64,000 bases of DNA from Dinghuibacter silviterrae (GCF_004366355.1 NZ_SODV01000001.1:1116001-1180000); one strand, 5' to 3'. Positions 34,559 to 43,718 are shown, counted from the stretch's first letter. Numbers and translations are program-made. Notes: generated from the letters alone by a model not told the origin.

Positions 34559-35779
34559 ATGAACGCATTTAACCTAATACAAATCGCCTGGCGGGCGTTG
34601 CTGCGCAACAAGCTGCGCGCCTTCCTGACCATGCTCGGCATCATTATCGGGGTCGCCGCGGTGATCACCATGGTAGCCATCGGCCAGGGATCCAAACAAA
34701 GCATCCAGCAATCGATCGCCTCCATGGGGTCCAACATGATCACGGTCCGTCCCAACAGCAACGTGGCCGCCGGTGCCCGCCTGGACGCCACGTCGGTCCA
34801 GACCCTTACCTTAGCCGACGTGACCGCCCTGCAGAAACAAGCACACTTCGTAAACGCCGTTTCCCCCGGGATTTCCACCAAAGGACAAACCATCAACGGT
34901 TCCCAAAACTGGCCGACCACGATCCAGGGCGTCAGTCCCGAGTACCTCGACATCCGGGAGTGGCCCCTCAAAGACGGGATCGCCTTTTCGGACGACGACG
35001 TTAACGCCGCCGCCAAGGTATGCCTGATCGGTCAGACGGTCGCTTCCAATCTTTTCCCCGGAGGAGAAAGTCCGGTCGGAAAAATTATCCGGTTTAATGC
35101 CGTCCCGTTCAAAGTGATCGGCCTGCTCAGTGTCAAGGGGGAGAATGCTTTTGGCCAGGACCAGGACGACATTGTGATCGCGCCCTACACCACCGTCATG
35201 AAGCGCATTCTTTCTACCATTTACCTGCAAAACATCTACGCCGCCGCCGTGGACGAAAATTCCGCCGACCAGGCCGTCGACGAGATGAGCCAGATCCTGC
35301 GCGCGTCCCACCGGCTCCGGTCCACCGACCAGGACGACTTCCAGGTCCGGTCCCAGGCCGAGCTCCTCAATACATTCTCTTCCACCAGCCAGCTCCTGAC
35401 CGTCCTGCTGACCGCCATCGCCGGGATCTCCCTGGTCATCGGCGGTATCGGCATCATGAACATCATGTACGTCTCCGTAACAGAACGGACAAAGGAAATC
35501 GGGCTTCGCATGTCGATCGGTGCCCGGGGCATCGACATCCTCCTTCAGTTCCTGCTGGAAGCCCTCCTGATCTCCATTACGGGAGGCATCATCGGCGTTA
35601 TCCTCGGCGTCACCGCGGCCAAGCTCGTGACCATCTTCCTGACCTGGCCCACCCTGGTGTCGGAATCATCCATCCTTCTCTCTTTCCTGGTTTGCGCGGT
35701 CACCGGGATATTTTTTGGGTACTACCCGGCACAGAAGGCTTCGCGGTTGGATCCCATCGAGGCGTTGCGGTACGAATAG
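34559..35779 (+). CDS. MacB-type ABC transporter permease (FtsX fold)
   Basis: 406 aa. It has the N-terminal transmembrane helix with ALLRNKLRAFLTMLGIIIGV, a large periplasmic MacB_PCD domain (about 45-245), then three helices with the FtsX core (GGIGIMNIMYVSVTERTKEI, RMSIGARGIDILLQFLLEA) and the typical end FGYYPAQKASRLDPIEALRYE. It is a mechanotransmitting permease that drives TolC-dependent export. It is the last gene of the tolC-macA-ATPase-permease operon; the following delta'-like gene starts 34 nt later. Confidence 0.93.
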   Translation: MNAFNLIQIAWRALLRNKLRAFLTMLGIIIGVAAVITMVAIGQGSKQSIQQSIASMGSNMITVRPNSNVAAGARLDATSVQTLTLADVTALQKQAHFVNAVSPGISTKGQTINGSQNWPTTIQGVSPEYLDIREWPLKDGIAFSDDDVNAAAKVCLIGQTVASNLFPGGESPVGKIIRFNAVPFKVIGLLSVKGENAFGQDQDDIVIAPYTTVMKRILSTIYLQNIYAAAVDENSADQAVDEMSQILRASHRLRSTDQDDFQVRSQAELLNTFSSTSQLLTVLLTAIAGISLVIGGIGIMNIMYVSVTERTKEIGLRMSIGARGIDILLQFLLEALLISITGGIIGVILGVTAAKLVTIFLTWPTLVSESSILLSFLVCAVTGIFFGYYPAQKASRLDPIEALRYE

Positions 35780-35813
35780 CGGCAGTCCGGCCGCGATAAC
35801 CTATATTGCGGTC

Positions 35814-37022
35814 GTGCAATTTAAAGACGTCATAGGCCAGACCGACCTCAAGGCCCACATCCGGGGGATGGTCAGCGCGAACCGCCTCAGCCACGCCTTG
35901 CTCCTGCTAGGGCCGGAAGGTGCCGGCGGGTTGTCCCTGGCGCTGGCGCTGGCGCAGTATGTGACTTGCGAGCGGTTGCCACAGCGCAAGGCGGCGAGCG
36001 CGGCGGCTTCGCTGTTTGGCGACCCGGCACCCGCGCCCGCCGCGGTGGTGTACCCCGACGACGCCTGCGGCGTCTGCCCCTCCTGTCAGAAGGCCGCCGG
36101 CCTGATCCATCCCGACATCCACTTTACGTATCCCGTCATACCCCGCAAACCAGGGGACAAACCCGTAAGTACCGACTATATCACGGAATGGCGGGAGTTT
36201 ATCCGTCAGCGCCCTTATGGGAATGCCTACGACTGGTTGCAATCGATCGGGGCGGAGAACAAACAAGGGAACATCACCGCCCAGGAGTGCGGGGAGATCG
36301 TCCGGAAGCTCAACCTGAAAAGTTTTGAAAGCCCCACCAAGGTCCTCGTGCTGTGGATGCCCGAATACCTGGGAAACGAAGGGAATAAACTGCTGAAGAT
36401 CATCGAAGAACCCCCTGACAATACCTTGTTTATCCTGGTCGCGGAACAGGAGGGTCTGATCCTGCCGACGATCCTTTCGCGCACCCAGTTGATCAAGGTG
36501 CCCCCGCTGTCAGACCCCGATGTGTCGGCCGGGCTCATGGCGCGGGCGGGTCTGGACAACGAAAAGGCCGTCATGATCGCGAGCATCAGCGAGGGGAACT
36601 ACCGGGAGGCGTTGCAACAGCTCCAGCATGCCGACGACGACTGGCAGGCATTGCTCCGGGAATGGCTCAACGCCGTCCTGAAAAACGGACCGGTGGCACA
36701 GGTCAAATGGGTGGAGGCCATCAGCAAGCTGGGCCGGGAGCGTCAAAAACAGTTTTTGCGCTATTTCAACCACCTCCTGGAGACTGCCATCCGGCTGGGG
36801 TGTATGGGGGACCAGGAGGGCCAAATGCCCGAAACAGAGCGCGATTTCGCCCTGAGATTGAACCGAATAGCGTCCAGAGAGCAACAAGAGGCCTTGTTGA
36901 AGATCCTGGACGAGGCCAGTTATTATATCGAGCGGAATGCCAACGCGAAGATGCTCTTCCATGCCCTGACCCTTAAATTGTACCATATCATTGCCAACAA
37001 ATCGCTAATTTTGGTTAATTAG
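35814..37022 (+). CDS. DNA polymerase III delta'-like clamp-loader subunit
   Basis: 402 aa. GTG at 35814 gives the family-typical start (M)QFKDVIGQTDLKAHI; an upstream extension to 35715 overlaps the permease gene and is a shadow. It has the AAA+ fold: HALLLLGPEGAGG (a Walker A without the lysine, as in delta' proteins), a zinc module CGVCPSCQ plus the preceding cysteine, and sensor segments VLWMPEYLGNEGNKLLKIIE and LPTILSRTQLIKV. It helps load the sliding clamp. TATATTGC just upstream is a weak -7 box. Confidence 0.88.
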   Translation: MQFKDVIGQTDLKAHIRGMVSANRLSHALLLLGPEGAGGLSLALALAQYVTCERLPQRKAASAAASLFGDPAPAPAAVVYPDDACGVCPSCQKAAGLIHPDIHFTYPVIPRKPGDKPVSTDYITEWREFIRQRPYGNAYDWLQSIGAENKQGNITAQECGEIVRKLNLKSFESPTKVLVLWMPEYLGNEGNKLLKIIEEPPDNTLFILVAEQEGLILPTILSRTQLIKVPPLSDPDVSAGLMARAGLDNEKAVMIASISEGNYREALQQLQHADDDWQALLREWLNAVLKNGPVAQVKWVEAISKLGRERQKQFLRYFNHLLETAIRLGCMGDQEGQMPETERDFALRLNRIASREQQEALLKILDEASYYIERNANAKMLFHALTLKLYHIIANKSLILVN

Positions 37023-37083
37023 GCCCTGACTAGTAGAGGTTTGGAAAGAAGGGGGCCGTTATCACTATAATATAAATCTATAT

Positions 37084-38850
37084 ATGGGATGTGGAAGTTG
37101 TGGTACTGTTGTGAATGGTAAACCGGCAGGATGTAAGAGTAACGGGGGATGTAGTTCGGGTGGATGTAACAGAATGAACGTACACGATTGGCTCGCCAAT
37201 CTGCCGTTCAGTGACCCCGGGAGCAGTTGTTCAATTGTCGAGATTTCTTTTAATAACGGAAGCCGTAAGGATTATTACCGGAATACGACCCTCCACCATT
37301 TCGAGAAGGGGGACATGGTGGCCGTGGAGGGCGTCAGCGGTTATGACGTAGGATCGGTCAGCCTTACGGGGGAACTGGTGCGTTTGCAGCTCAAGAAAAG
37401 GAATATCGACGAGCGTAACCCCGACATCAAAAAGATACTCCGCCGGGCCGGAGAACAGGACCTTGCCAAATGGCAGGAGAACAAAAAGCGCGAACCCGCC
37501 GCTATGATCCGCTCCAGGGCGATCGCGCGCCAGCTGAACCTTCAGATGAAGGTGTGCGAGGTAGAATTCCAGGCGGACGGCAAAAAAGCTACTTTTTTTT
37601 ATACCGCGGACGACCGCGTGGATTTCCGGGAGCTCATCAAGGTCTACGCCTCAGAGTTCCGGGTCAAGGTCGAGATGCGCCAGATCGGGATCCGCCAGGA
37701 GGCGGCGAAGGTGGGGGGCATCGGCAGCTGCGGCCGGGAGCTTTGTTGCTCCACCTGGCTGACTGACTTCAAAAGTGTGAATACGACGGCCGCGCGTTAT
37801 CAGAACCTGAGCATCAACCAGACAAAACTCAGCGGCCAATGCGGCCGCCTGAAGTGCTGTCTCAACTACGAGCTGGATACCTACCTGGACGCACTCCAGG
37901 GGTTCCCGGAAGGGGTCGAAACCCTCATCATGGCCAAGGGCACGGCGACCCTGGTCAAAAAGGACATCTTCCGCAGCCTCATGTGGTATACCCTGCCCGA
38001 CAGCAACAAACAATATCCCCTGACCATAGAGCGGGTCCGGCAGATCCAGCACCTCAACCACCAGGGGCAACGGCCGGAAGAGCTCCAGATAGCCGAGGTC
38101 TCCGTGTCTAAAGCCAAGGAAACCGAACCCGAGTTCGTGGAGCTGGTAGGGCACATCAGCCTGCGCAGCCTGGAAAGAAACAGCAAACGCCGCAAACAAA
38201 AAGAACGCGAGGGGCGCAAGGAAAACCGCCGGGAAGCCAAACCCGAAACAGCCGGGAAACCGGAAGCCGGGCCAGGTGGCGGCGCACGGCCGGACGGCGG
38301 AGGCGCACGGCCGGACGGTGGCAACCGCCAGGGTGGCCGGGGCGAACAGCGCCGGTCCGACCAGGGCCGCCGCCCCGAAGGGCAAGGTGGTGGGCGTCCC
38401 CAGGAGGCAAGGAAAAAGGAAGGCGCGCCCGAGCGCCAGGGGGGTGGCGACCGCCAGGGTAACCCGGATCGTCAGGGTAGCGAACGCCAGGGCGGCCACG
38501 ATCGTCAAGGCGGTGACCGTCAGGGTCAGGGCGGCGGCGAACGTCAGGGTCAAGGCGGCGGCGATCGTCGGAATGACCAACGCGGTCAGGACCGCCGGAA
38601 GGGCGACCGGCCCCAAGGAGACAAACCCCAGGGCGACCGCCCGCAGGGGGACCGCTCCGGTGGGCGGCCCCAACAAGGTGGGCGCCCCCAGGGGGATCGG
38701 CCGCAAGGAGAACGCCCCCAGGGGGAAAGATCCCAGGGGGATCGGCCGCAAGGAGAACGCCCGCAGAGCGACCGGCCGCAAGGAGAGCGCTCCCAGGGCG
38801 ACCGGTCCGGTGGCCGGCAGCCACAAGGTGAACAACCGCCAAAAGCATAA
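37084..38850 (+). CDS. PSP1/RicT (YaaT)-family protein with long repetitive tail
   Basis: 588 aa. It begins with a Cys-rich peptide (C3, C6, C17, C23, C28). Residues about 45-320 form the PSP1/RicT core, with the paired cysteine motifs GSCGRELCCSTW and GQCGRLKCCLNYE. In Bacillus, RicT joins RicA and RicF to bind Fe-S clusters and guide RNase Y and RNA turnover; the role in Bacteroidota is less clear. From about 360 the protein becomes an Arg/Gly/Gln/Pro-rich disordered tail with many GDRPQG/GERPQG units. It is followed by a strong terminator. Confidence 0.88.
   Translation: MGCGSCGTVVNGKPAGCKSNGGCSSGGCNRMNVHDWLANLPFSDPGSSCSIVEISFNNGSRKDYYRNTTLHHFEKGDMVAVEGVSGYDVGSVSLTGELVRLQLKKRNIDERNPDIKKILRRAGEQDLAKWQENKKREPAAMIRSRAIARQLNLQMKVCEVEFQADGKKATFFYTADDRVDFRELIKVYASEFRVKVEMRQIGIRQEAAKVGGIGSCGRELCCSTWLTDFKSVNTTAARYQNLSINQTKLSGQCGRLKCCLNYELDTYLDALQGFPEGVETLIMAKGTATLVKKDIFRSLMWYTLPDSNKQYPLTIERVRQIQHLNHQGQRPEELQIAEVSVSKAKETEPEFVELVGHISLRSLERNSKRRKQKEREGRKENRREAKPETAGKPEAGPGGGARPDGGGARPDGGNRQGGRGEQRRSDQGRRPEGQGGGRPQEARKKEGAPERQGGGDRQGNPDRQGSERQGGHDRQGGDRQGQGGGERQGQGGGDRRNDQRGQDRRKGDRPQGDKPQGDRPQGDRSGGRPQQGGRPQGDRPQGERPQGERSQGDRPQGERPQSDRPQGERSQGDRSGGRQPQGEQPPKA
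38270..38845 (+). repeat. In-frame tandem repeat coding the RicT tail
   Basis: Degenerate short repeats encode RQGG, DRQG and later GDRPQGERPQ units; the last 200 bp repeat the words CGGCCGCAAGGAGA and CCCCAGGGGGA at about 15-30-bp spacing. All unit lengths are multiples of 3, so the frame is kept. The strongly G/C-rich repeats could expand or contract by slippage. Confidence 0.75.
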
Positions 38851-38860
38851 GCATAGTCAA

Positions 38861-38886
38861 AGCCCCTCCCGCGAGGGGCTTTTTTG
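38861..38886 (+). terminator. Intrinsic terminator after the RicT-type gene
   Basis: An 8-bp GC-rich stem (AGCCCCTC/GAGGGGCT), a 4-nt loop, then six T. It lies 10 nt after the stop codon. The rest of the 38887-39038 gap has one more small stem (AGCGCCC/GGGCGCT near 38920) without a T-run and nothing else I can name. Confidence 0.85.
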
Positions 38887-39038
38887 TGGCCCGTGGGTGA
38901 GGGGCGTCGCGCCCCGCCAGCGCCCCATGGGCGCTTCGCGTATAACTACGCAAGACTTATGGGCATTCTTACGTGTTTGTTTTAGCCAGGACTTGTTTTA
39001 TTTTGGGCCGGGTATACTGACAAAAAAAACGCAAATCA

Positions 39039-39536
39039 ATGAAACCAATCAATGTCCAACTCTTACTCGCCGGCGCCGTTCTGGCCGGGATGTTAACCGG
39101 TTGCCGTCCCGGGGATGGGAAAATTCCCGTAAACGAAGAAAAGGCCGCGGAACACATCATTTCTACCACCAAAGCAGAGGCGTACATCAAATCCTTCGCC
39201 GTGGCTAAGCAGGAGTTGCTGCGGGTGGCCGCCAACGACTCTTTCCTGAACAAGGAATTCCAGCTTCCGATCGGGGAGTCCTTTAACCGGGATGCCATCG
39301 CCGCCTTGTTGAACGCGGACGGGGCAACGGGGATCCGGATCTACCTCGGCCGGGACGATTCCGGTCAGGTCCGGCTGGTCCTTTTCCCCGTCAATAAAGA
39401 TGGGCGAGACATACACACGGTGCTCGTCAAATTGCCGGCAACCAATACAGGTCAGACCGCGCCGAGGTCTGCTTCCTCAACCGATGATACGCAGGGGGTG
39501 GACATCGGACAGCGTTGTCCCACACAGTGTGATTGA
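39039..39536 (+). CDS. Putative lipoprotein, function unknown
   Basis: 165 aa. A lipoprotein signal ends at LTGC (Cys22). The body has one predicted alpha/beta region (EEKAAEHIISTTKAEAYIKS, FLNKEFQLPIGESFNRDAIA, GIRIYLGRDDSGQVRLVLFP) and a Ser/Thr-rich C-terminus with two cysteines. I do not recognise a named family; similar small lipoproteins sit before kinase/regulator sets in this group. TATACTGA about 20 nt upstream may be its -7 box. The next gene is in the same reading frame after the TGA and seven codons. Confidence 0.7.
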   Translation: MKPINVQLLLAGAVLAGMLTGCRPGDGKIPVNEEKAAEHIISTTKAEAYIKSFAVAKQELLRVAANDSFLNKEFQLPIGESFNRDAIAALLNADGATGIRIYLGRDDSGQVRLVLFPVNKDGRDIHTVLVKLPATNTGQTAPRSASSTDDTQGVDIGQRCPTQCD

Positions 39537-39557
39537 TATCGTCAATCAAAAAAGAAC

Positions 39558-40265
39558 TTGAACACACATTCGTTTTTCCACTTTTTACTGAGCGAAATCC
39601 TGCTTATCCCGTTTTGCGTTGCATTGTTTCGCTTGAGGAGGATAGACAAGGCATTTTACCCGTTTTTTGTCCTGTTGAGCCTTGGGGTCATCCAGGAGGT
39701 CGTTTCCTTCTGGTTGATCTCAAGGCTTCCACATATCGGCAATGCGCCCAGCGTCAATATTTATGGATTGCTGGAGTGTTCGGTCATTTTCTGGCAGTTT
39801 TATTGCTGGAATAGTCTCCGTTCATTTGGTTCACCATTGAAGTGGTTTTATGCGCTCCAGGCCGGCAGCCTTGTTGTGTGGACGGTGTGCAATCTTGTGT
39901 TTTTCCATTTAAATGATTTTGACTTCCCCTTTTACAGGATCCTTTATCCGTTCGTGATTGTTTTGTTAAGCATAAACGAGATCAACCGCATGATCACCCA
40001 CGAAAGCCGCAACCTGTATAAGAATGCCCGTTTTGTCATTTGCCTTGCTTTTATTATCTTTTTCCTGTACCAGGTCCTGTACGAAGGAGCGTCCCTTGCT
40101 AGCGGGTCAGACCAGACCAAAGGGGTTAATTATAAAATCATCAGTTTGTTCAGTTACGTGAATGCTTTTGTAAATGTCGTATTTGTAGTGGCAGTCCTGC
40201 TGATACCCCGGAAACGGAGCTCGGCATTTGAACGGATCTTCGACCAGATCGGGGACGACAATTGA
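39558..40265 (+). CDS. Six-helix membrane protein, probable sensor partner
   Basis: 235 aa. The only start in reach is TTG 39558; the frame is closed by a TGA at 39534. Six or so hydrophobic segments are evident (ILLIPFCVALF, FYPFFVLLSLGVIQEVVSF, ALQAGSLVVWTVCNLVFF, FVIVLLSI, FVICLAFIIFFLYQVLY, VNVVFVVAVLLIP) with no known catalytic motif. It lies just upstream of a histidine kinase whose own sensor region is minimal, 2 nt between stop and start, so it may be the signal-sensing membrane part of that system. This is an inference from position. Confidence 0.75.
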   Translation: MNTHSFFHFLLSEILLIPFCVALFRLRRIDKAFYPFFVLLSLGVIQEVVSFWLISRLPHIGNAPSVNIYGLLECSVIFWQFYCWNSLRSFGSPLKWFYALQAGSLVVWTVCNLVFFHLNDFDFPFYRILYPFVIVLLSINEINRMITHESRNLYKNARFVICLAFIIFFLYQVLYEGASLASGSDQTKGVNYKIISLFSYVNAFVNVVFVVAVLLIPRKRSSAFERIFDQIGDDN

Positions 40266-40267
40266 TC

Positions 40268-41005
40268 ATGGGGGATAAGATCCTATATACCACTTTGCTA
40301 ACCGGTTGCCTGGTAGGGGTGATCCTTCTGTTCTTTGTGGTATCCATCATTCGTTACCACCGGCGGTATGTCCGGCTCCAAAGGGACCGCATTCTGGCAG
40401 AAGTGACCATCCTCGAAAACGAGCGTAAGCGCATTGCCGGTGACCTGCATGACAGCCTGGGCCCCTTGCTCAGCACGGTGAAACTGAACATGGGAAGCAT
40501 CGAAACGGAGAATGTCTTCGAGCGGCAGGTGTTGGAAAAATCCGGCAAATACATAGACGAGATCATATCGAACATGAGGGAGATCTCGTACAACCTCCTG
40601 CCCATTTCCCTGGAACGAAAGGGGCTGCTGGAGGCGGTGAAGGAATTTATCGGCCACCTGAACGGGACGGCGCCTGTCCGGATCCAGCTCCACTGCTGGA
40701 AGGAGATCGCTATCCCGAAGGAAAAGGAGATCCACGTATTCCGGATGGTCCAGGAAATCGTACACAATACGATCAAACATTCCGGGGCCAGACACCTCCA
40801 CATCGGTATTTCCCATGAGAGCAACCGCCTCCTGGTCATGACCAAGGACGACGGACACGGTTTTGACGCGCAAAAGGCGAGAGAAACATCGGGAGGGTTA
40901 GGGCTAAGAAGTCTGGAAAGCCGGGCAGAAATCCTCAGGGGGACCCTGAGCATCGAAAGTAAGCCCCAGGAGGGGACCCGATACTATATTGAAATACCTT
41001 TGTAG
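40268..41005 (+). CDS. Membrane histidine kinase (HisKA_3/NarL-partner type)
   Basis: 245 aa from ATG 40268. One transmembrane helix (about 8-29) is followed directly by the dimerisation/phosphoacceptor segment ENERKRIAGDLHDSLGPLL (H61), then a HATPase_c domain with VQEIVHNTIKHSGARHL (N-box), DDGHGFD (G1) and GGLGLRSL (G2). There is no periplasmic sensor, so signal input must come from the membrane or a partner. It should phosphorylate the LuxR-type regulator encoded 14 nt downstream. Confidence 0.92.
   Translation: MGDKILYTTLLTGCLVGVILLFFVVSIIRYHRRYVRLQRDRILAEVTILENERKRIAGDLHDSLGPLLSTVKLNMGSIETENVFERQVLEKSGKYIDEIISNMREISYNLLPISLERKGLLEAVKEFIGHLNGTAPVRIQLHCWKEIAIPKEKEIHVFRMVQEIVHNTIKHSGARHLHIGISHESNRLLVMTKDDGHGFDAQKARETSGGLGLRSLESRAEILRGTLSIESKPQEGTRYYIEIPL
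40995..41002 (+). promoter_or_regulatory. Possible internal promoter before the response regulator
   Basis: TACCTTTG (perfect TAnnTTTG) lies over the last codons of the kinase gene and ends 17 nt before the regulator's ATG. It may allow extra regulator expression. It could also be chance, because it encodes Ile-Pro-Leu. Confidence 0.35.
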
Positions 41006-41019
41006 TAAATTGCTTACGT

Positions 41020-41694
41020 ATGACTGCTCCGATCCGGTTGGTCATCGCCGATGACCATGAGATCTTTAGGGACGGGCTGGCTCTGATGCTGTCCCGACAG
41101 AAACACATGATCCTCGCCGGACAGGCGTCGGACGGGACAGAGCTGCTCTCGCTCGTCCGGGAGACGACGCCCAATGTAGACGTCGTCCTGGCTGATATAA
41201 AGATGCCGAATATGGATGGCATCGAGGCCACCAAGGTACTGCTCAAGGAATTCCCCGACCTCCGGATCATCGCACTGTCGATGTTTTCCGAGGAAAACCT
41301 GATCGTGGAGATGCTCGAAGCGGGCGCCAAAGGATACCTGCTGAAAAATGCCGACAAACAAGAGATCCTGGACGCCATCGCTTCCGTGATGGACAACAGG
41401 GAATATTATTGCAGGGATACGTCCGCCACCCTGGCCGGCATGATCGTAAAGAGCAATTTCAACCCCTTCCGGAAACGTGAGGTCGTCGAATTTTCCGATC
41501 GTGAAATGGAGATCATAAAACTGATATGCAGACAATTCACCGCCCAGGAGATGGGGGAAAGCCTTTTTCTCAGCCGGCGTACCGTCGAGGGGTACAGGAC
41601 GCGCATCCTGGAAAAGATGAATGTCAAGAATACCGCGGGGGTTGTCATCTACGCCCTGAAAAATAAACTGATCAGCGAGAAGGAGCTGCTCTAG
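41020..41694 (+). CDS. LuxR/NarL-type response regulator
   Basis: 224 aa. The receiver domain has DD near 11-12, phosphoacceptor D59 (VVLADIKMPN), a switch serine (IALSMFS) and a lysine (GYLLKNADK). A C-terminal LuxR-type helix-turn-helix covers about 155-215 (FSDREMEIIKLICRQFTAQE, SLFLSRRTVEGYRTRILEK). It is the output of the upstream histidine kinase. The genes it controls are unknown. Its last 4 nt overlap the convergent ABC-F gene. Confidence 0.94.
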   Translation: MTAPIRLVIADDHEIFRDGLALMLSRQKHMILAGQASDGTELLSLVRETTPNVDVVLADIKMPNMDGIEATKVLLKEFPDLRIIALSMFSEENLIVEMLEAGAKGYLLKNADKQEILDAIASVMDNREYYCRDTSATLAGMIVKSNFNPFRKREVVEFSDREMEIIKLICRQFTAQEMGESLFLSRRTVEGYRTRILEKMNVKNTAGVVIYALKNKLISEKELL

Positions 41695-43712
41695 CCCTGG
41701 CGCTCGCTCAGCTCCAGCCAGCGCATCTCCTTTTCTTCCAGCAATGCGGCGATTTCCTGGATACGCGCGCCTGCCTGTTGGAGCTGTTCGTAAGACTGTG
41801 CCCCGCTGCTCATCTTGTCTTCGAGTTCCTTTTTCTCTTTTTCGAGCGCGGGCAGTTCCTGTTCAAGTTGTTCAAATTCGCGTTTCTCCTTGAAGGTGAG
41901 CTTGGGCGCCTTTGGCGCCGCTGCGCCGCCGGATGCGGCCGAAGCCGGCGCGGCAGCGCCGGAAGTGCCGGCGGCTCCGCCGGCAGATGTGGCGCCAGGC
42001 CCGGACGGGGCGGTGGCCGCGGCAGCGGAAGCCCCGCCGGTCGCCGCGGCGCGCTCTTCTGCGCGCACCGCCTCCCGGTACTGGGTATAATTCCCCGGGA
42101 AGTCCCTTACCTGGCCCTCGCCTTCAAAGACGAAGAGGTGGTCCACCACCCTGTCCATAAAGTACCGGTCGTGGGAAACGATCAGCAGGCACCCCCCGAA
42201 GTCGGCCAGAAAATCTTCGAGGATCCGCAGTGTTTGCAGGTCCAGGTCGTTGGTGGGTTCGTCGAGAACGAGGAAATTGGGATTCCGGAAAAGTATGGTC
42301 AGGAGCTGAAGCCGTTTTTTCTCTCCCCCGCTCAGCTTGGAAAGATAGGTGTATTGCTGTTCGGGGGGAAAAGCAAAAAGCTGCAGGAACTGGGCCGCGC
42401 TGATCTTGGTGCCGTCTGCCAGGGGAAAAAACTCAGCCATCGTTTTGACGTATTCGATGACCCGCATGTCCTCCGTCCATTCCAGCCCGTCCTGGGAGAA
42501 GTGACCAAAAACCACCGTTTCCCCGGGGTTGATCTTCCCGCTGTCCGCTTCCTCCAGCCCCATGAGCATCCGGATAAAGGTGGACTTGCCCACCCCGTTT
42601 TTACCGACGATACCGATGCGCTCTCCCCGTTTGAACGTATAGTCGAAGCCTTTGAGGATGACGTGGGGGCCGTAGGCCTTGTAGACCTTTTTCAACTCCA
42701 TGATTTTCCCGCCCAGACGCGTCATTTTTGCCTGGAGGGTCAATTCGGAAAACTCCGTCTTTTGTTTGACCTTTTCCTCCAGGGCATAGAACTGTTCCTC
42801 CCTCGACCGGGACTTGGTGGTCCGGGCCTTGGGTTGTTTGCGCATCCACTCCAGCTCCTTCCGGAAGAGGTTTTGGTTTTTCGCCCCCGTGGCGGCATCC
42901 GATTCCTGCCGGGCTGCCTTTGTTGTCAAAAAGAAGTCATAGTCCCCGCGGTAGACGTAGGCCATATTCGTATCGAGCTCGATGATCTCGTTACAAACGT
43001 TGTCCAGGAAGTAACGGTCGTGGGTAACCAGCAAGACCGTGCAACGGGCGGCCGACAGGTATTCCTGCAGCCATTCGATCATGCTTACGTCGAGGTGGTT
43101 GGTCGGTTCGTCCAGCAGCATCAGGGTTTGGGGGCCGTGGAGCTGGGCTTCCAGAAGGGCTTGCGCCAGGGCGACGCGTTTGCGTTGTCCGCCGGACAAT
43201 TGCCGCATCGGTGCTTTCAGGTGGTGAAGGGAGAGCCGCCCGAGGATCTGCTTGACCTGGGCTTCGAATTGCCAGGCGTCCAGCCGGTCGAGCTCGTGCA
43301 AGAGGTCGCCCAGCCGGGCGTCGTCGCCGCCCGCGCTTCCAGAAGGCGCCGCTCCCGCGGGGGCCTCGCCCCCGGGAGGCGCCGCCGCGCCCTCCTCCAG
43401 GTACAACTCATACGCCTTGACCGCCCGCACGACCGGGTGATCCATGCTCAGGAGGTTGTCCCAAACGCTGAGGTCGGGGTTGTAGGCGGATTCCTGCGGA
43501 AGAAGGACGACTTTTACGTCCTTATGGACCCATACGGTCCCGTTATCCGGGGTGTCCAGGCCCGCGATGATCTGCAGCAGCGTGGATTTGCCGCTGCCGT
43601 TGCGGGCAATCAAGGCGATCTTGTCCCCCTCTTCCAGGTGGAACGATATGGATTCAAAAAGATTCCTGGCGCCAAAAGATTTGCTGATATGGTCTACCGA
43701 AGCATAATGCAT
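41691..43712 (-). CDS. ABC-F family ATPase (Uup/EttA-like)
   Basis: 673 aa from ATG 43712; a TTG at 43721 would overlap the -7 box. Two ABC domains are in tandem: Walker A ARNGSGKS and VGKNGVGKS, signatures LSGGQRKR and LSGGEKKR, and Walker B LMLLDEPTNHLD and FLVLDEPTNDLD. No transmembrane part is present, as in ABC-F proteins that act on ribosomes. A Gly/Pro/Ala-rich insert of about 25 residues lies in domain 1. An Ala/Gly/Ser-rich linker of about 50 residues leads to a C-terminal coiled coil like Uup, which binds DNA or ribosomes. Confidence 0.93.
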   Translation of the reverse strand: MHYASVDHISKSFGARNLFESISFHLEEGDKIALIARNGSGKSTLLQIIAGLDTPDNGTVWVHKDVKVVLLPQESAYNPDLSVWDNLLSMDHPVVRAVKAYELYLEEGAAAPPGGEAPAGAAPSGSAGGDDARLGDLLHELDRLDAWQFEAQVKQILGRLSLHHLKAPMRQLSGGQRKRVALAQALLEAQLHGPQTLMLLDEPTNHLDVSMIEWLQEYLSAARCTVLLVTHDRYFLDNVCNEIIELDTNMAYVYRGDYDFFLTTKAARQESDAATGAKNQNLFRKELEWMRKQPKARTTKSRSREEQFYALEEKVKQKTEFSELTLQAKMTRLGGKIMELKKVYKAYGPHVILKGFDYTFKRGERIGIVGKNGVGKSTFIRMLMGLEEADSGKINPGETVVFGHFSQDGLEWTEDMRVIEYVKTMAEFFPLADGTKISAAQFLQLFAFPPEQQYTYLSKLSGGEKKRLQLLTILFRNPNFLVLDEPTNDLDLQTLRILEDFLADFGGCLLIVSHDRYFMDRVVDHLFVFEGEGQVRDFPGNYTQYREAVRAEERAAATGGASAAAATAPSGPGATSAGGAAGTSGAAAPASAASGGAAAPKAPKLTFKEKREFEQLEQELPALEKEKKELEDKMSSGAQSYEQLQQAGARIQEIAALLEEKEMRWLELSERQG

Positions 43713-43718
43713 GGGGGG

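Noticed and set aside
38270-38845. Repeats considered as a CRISPR array
   Set aside because: Repeats are in-frame, degenerate and without unique spacers; they code for the disordered RicT tail.
38900-38935. Second hairpin after the RicT-type gene as another terminator
   Set aside because: The stem lacks a T-run and lies in generally GC-rich DNA; the real terminator is at 38861-38886.
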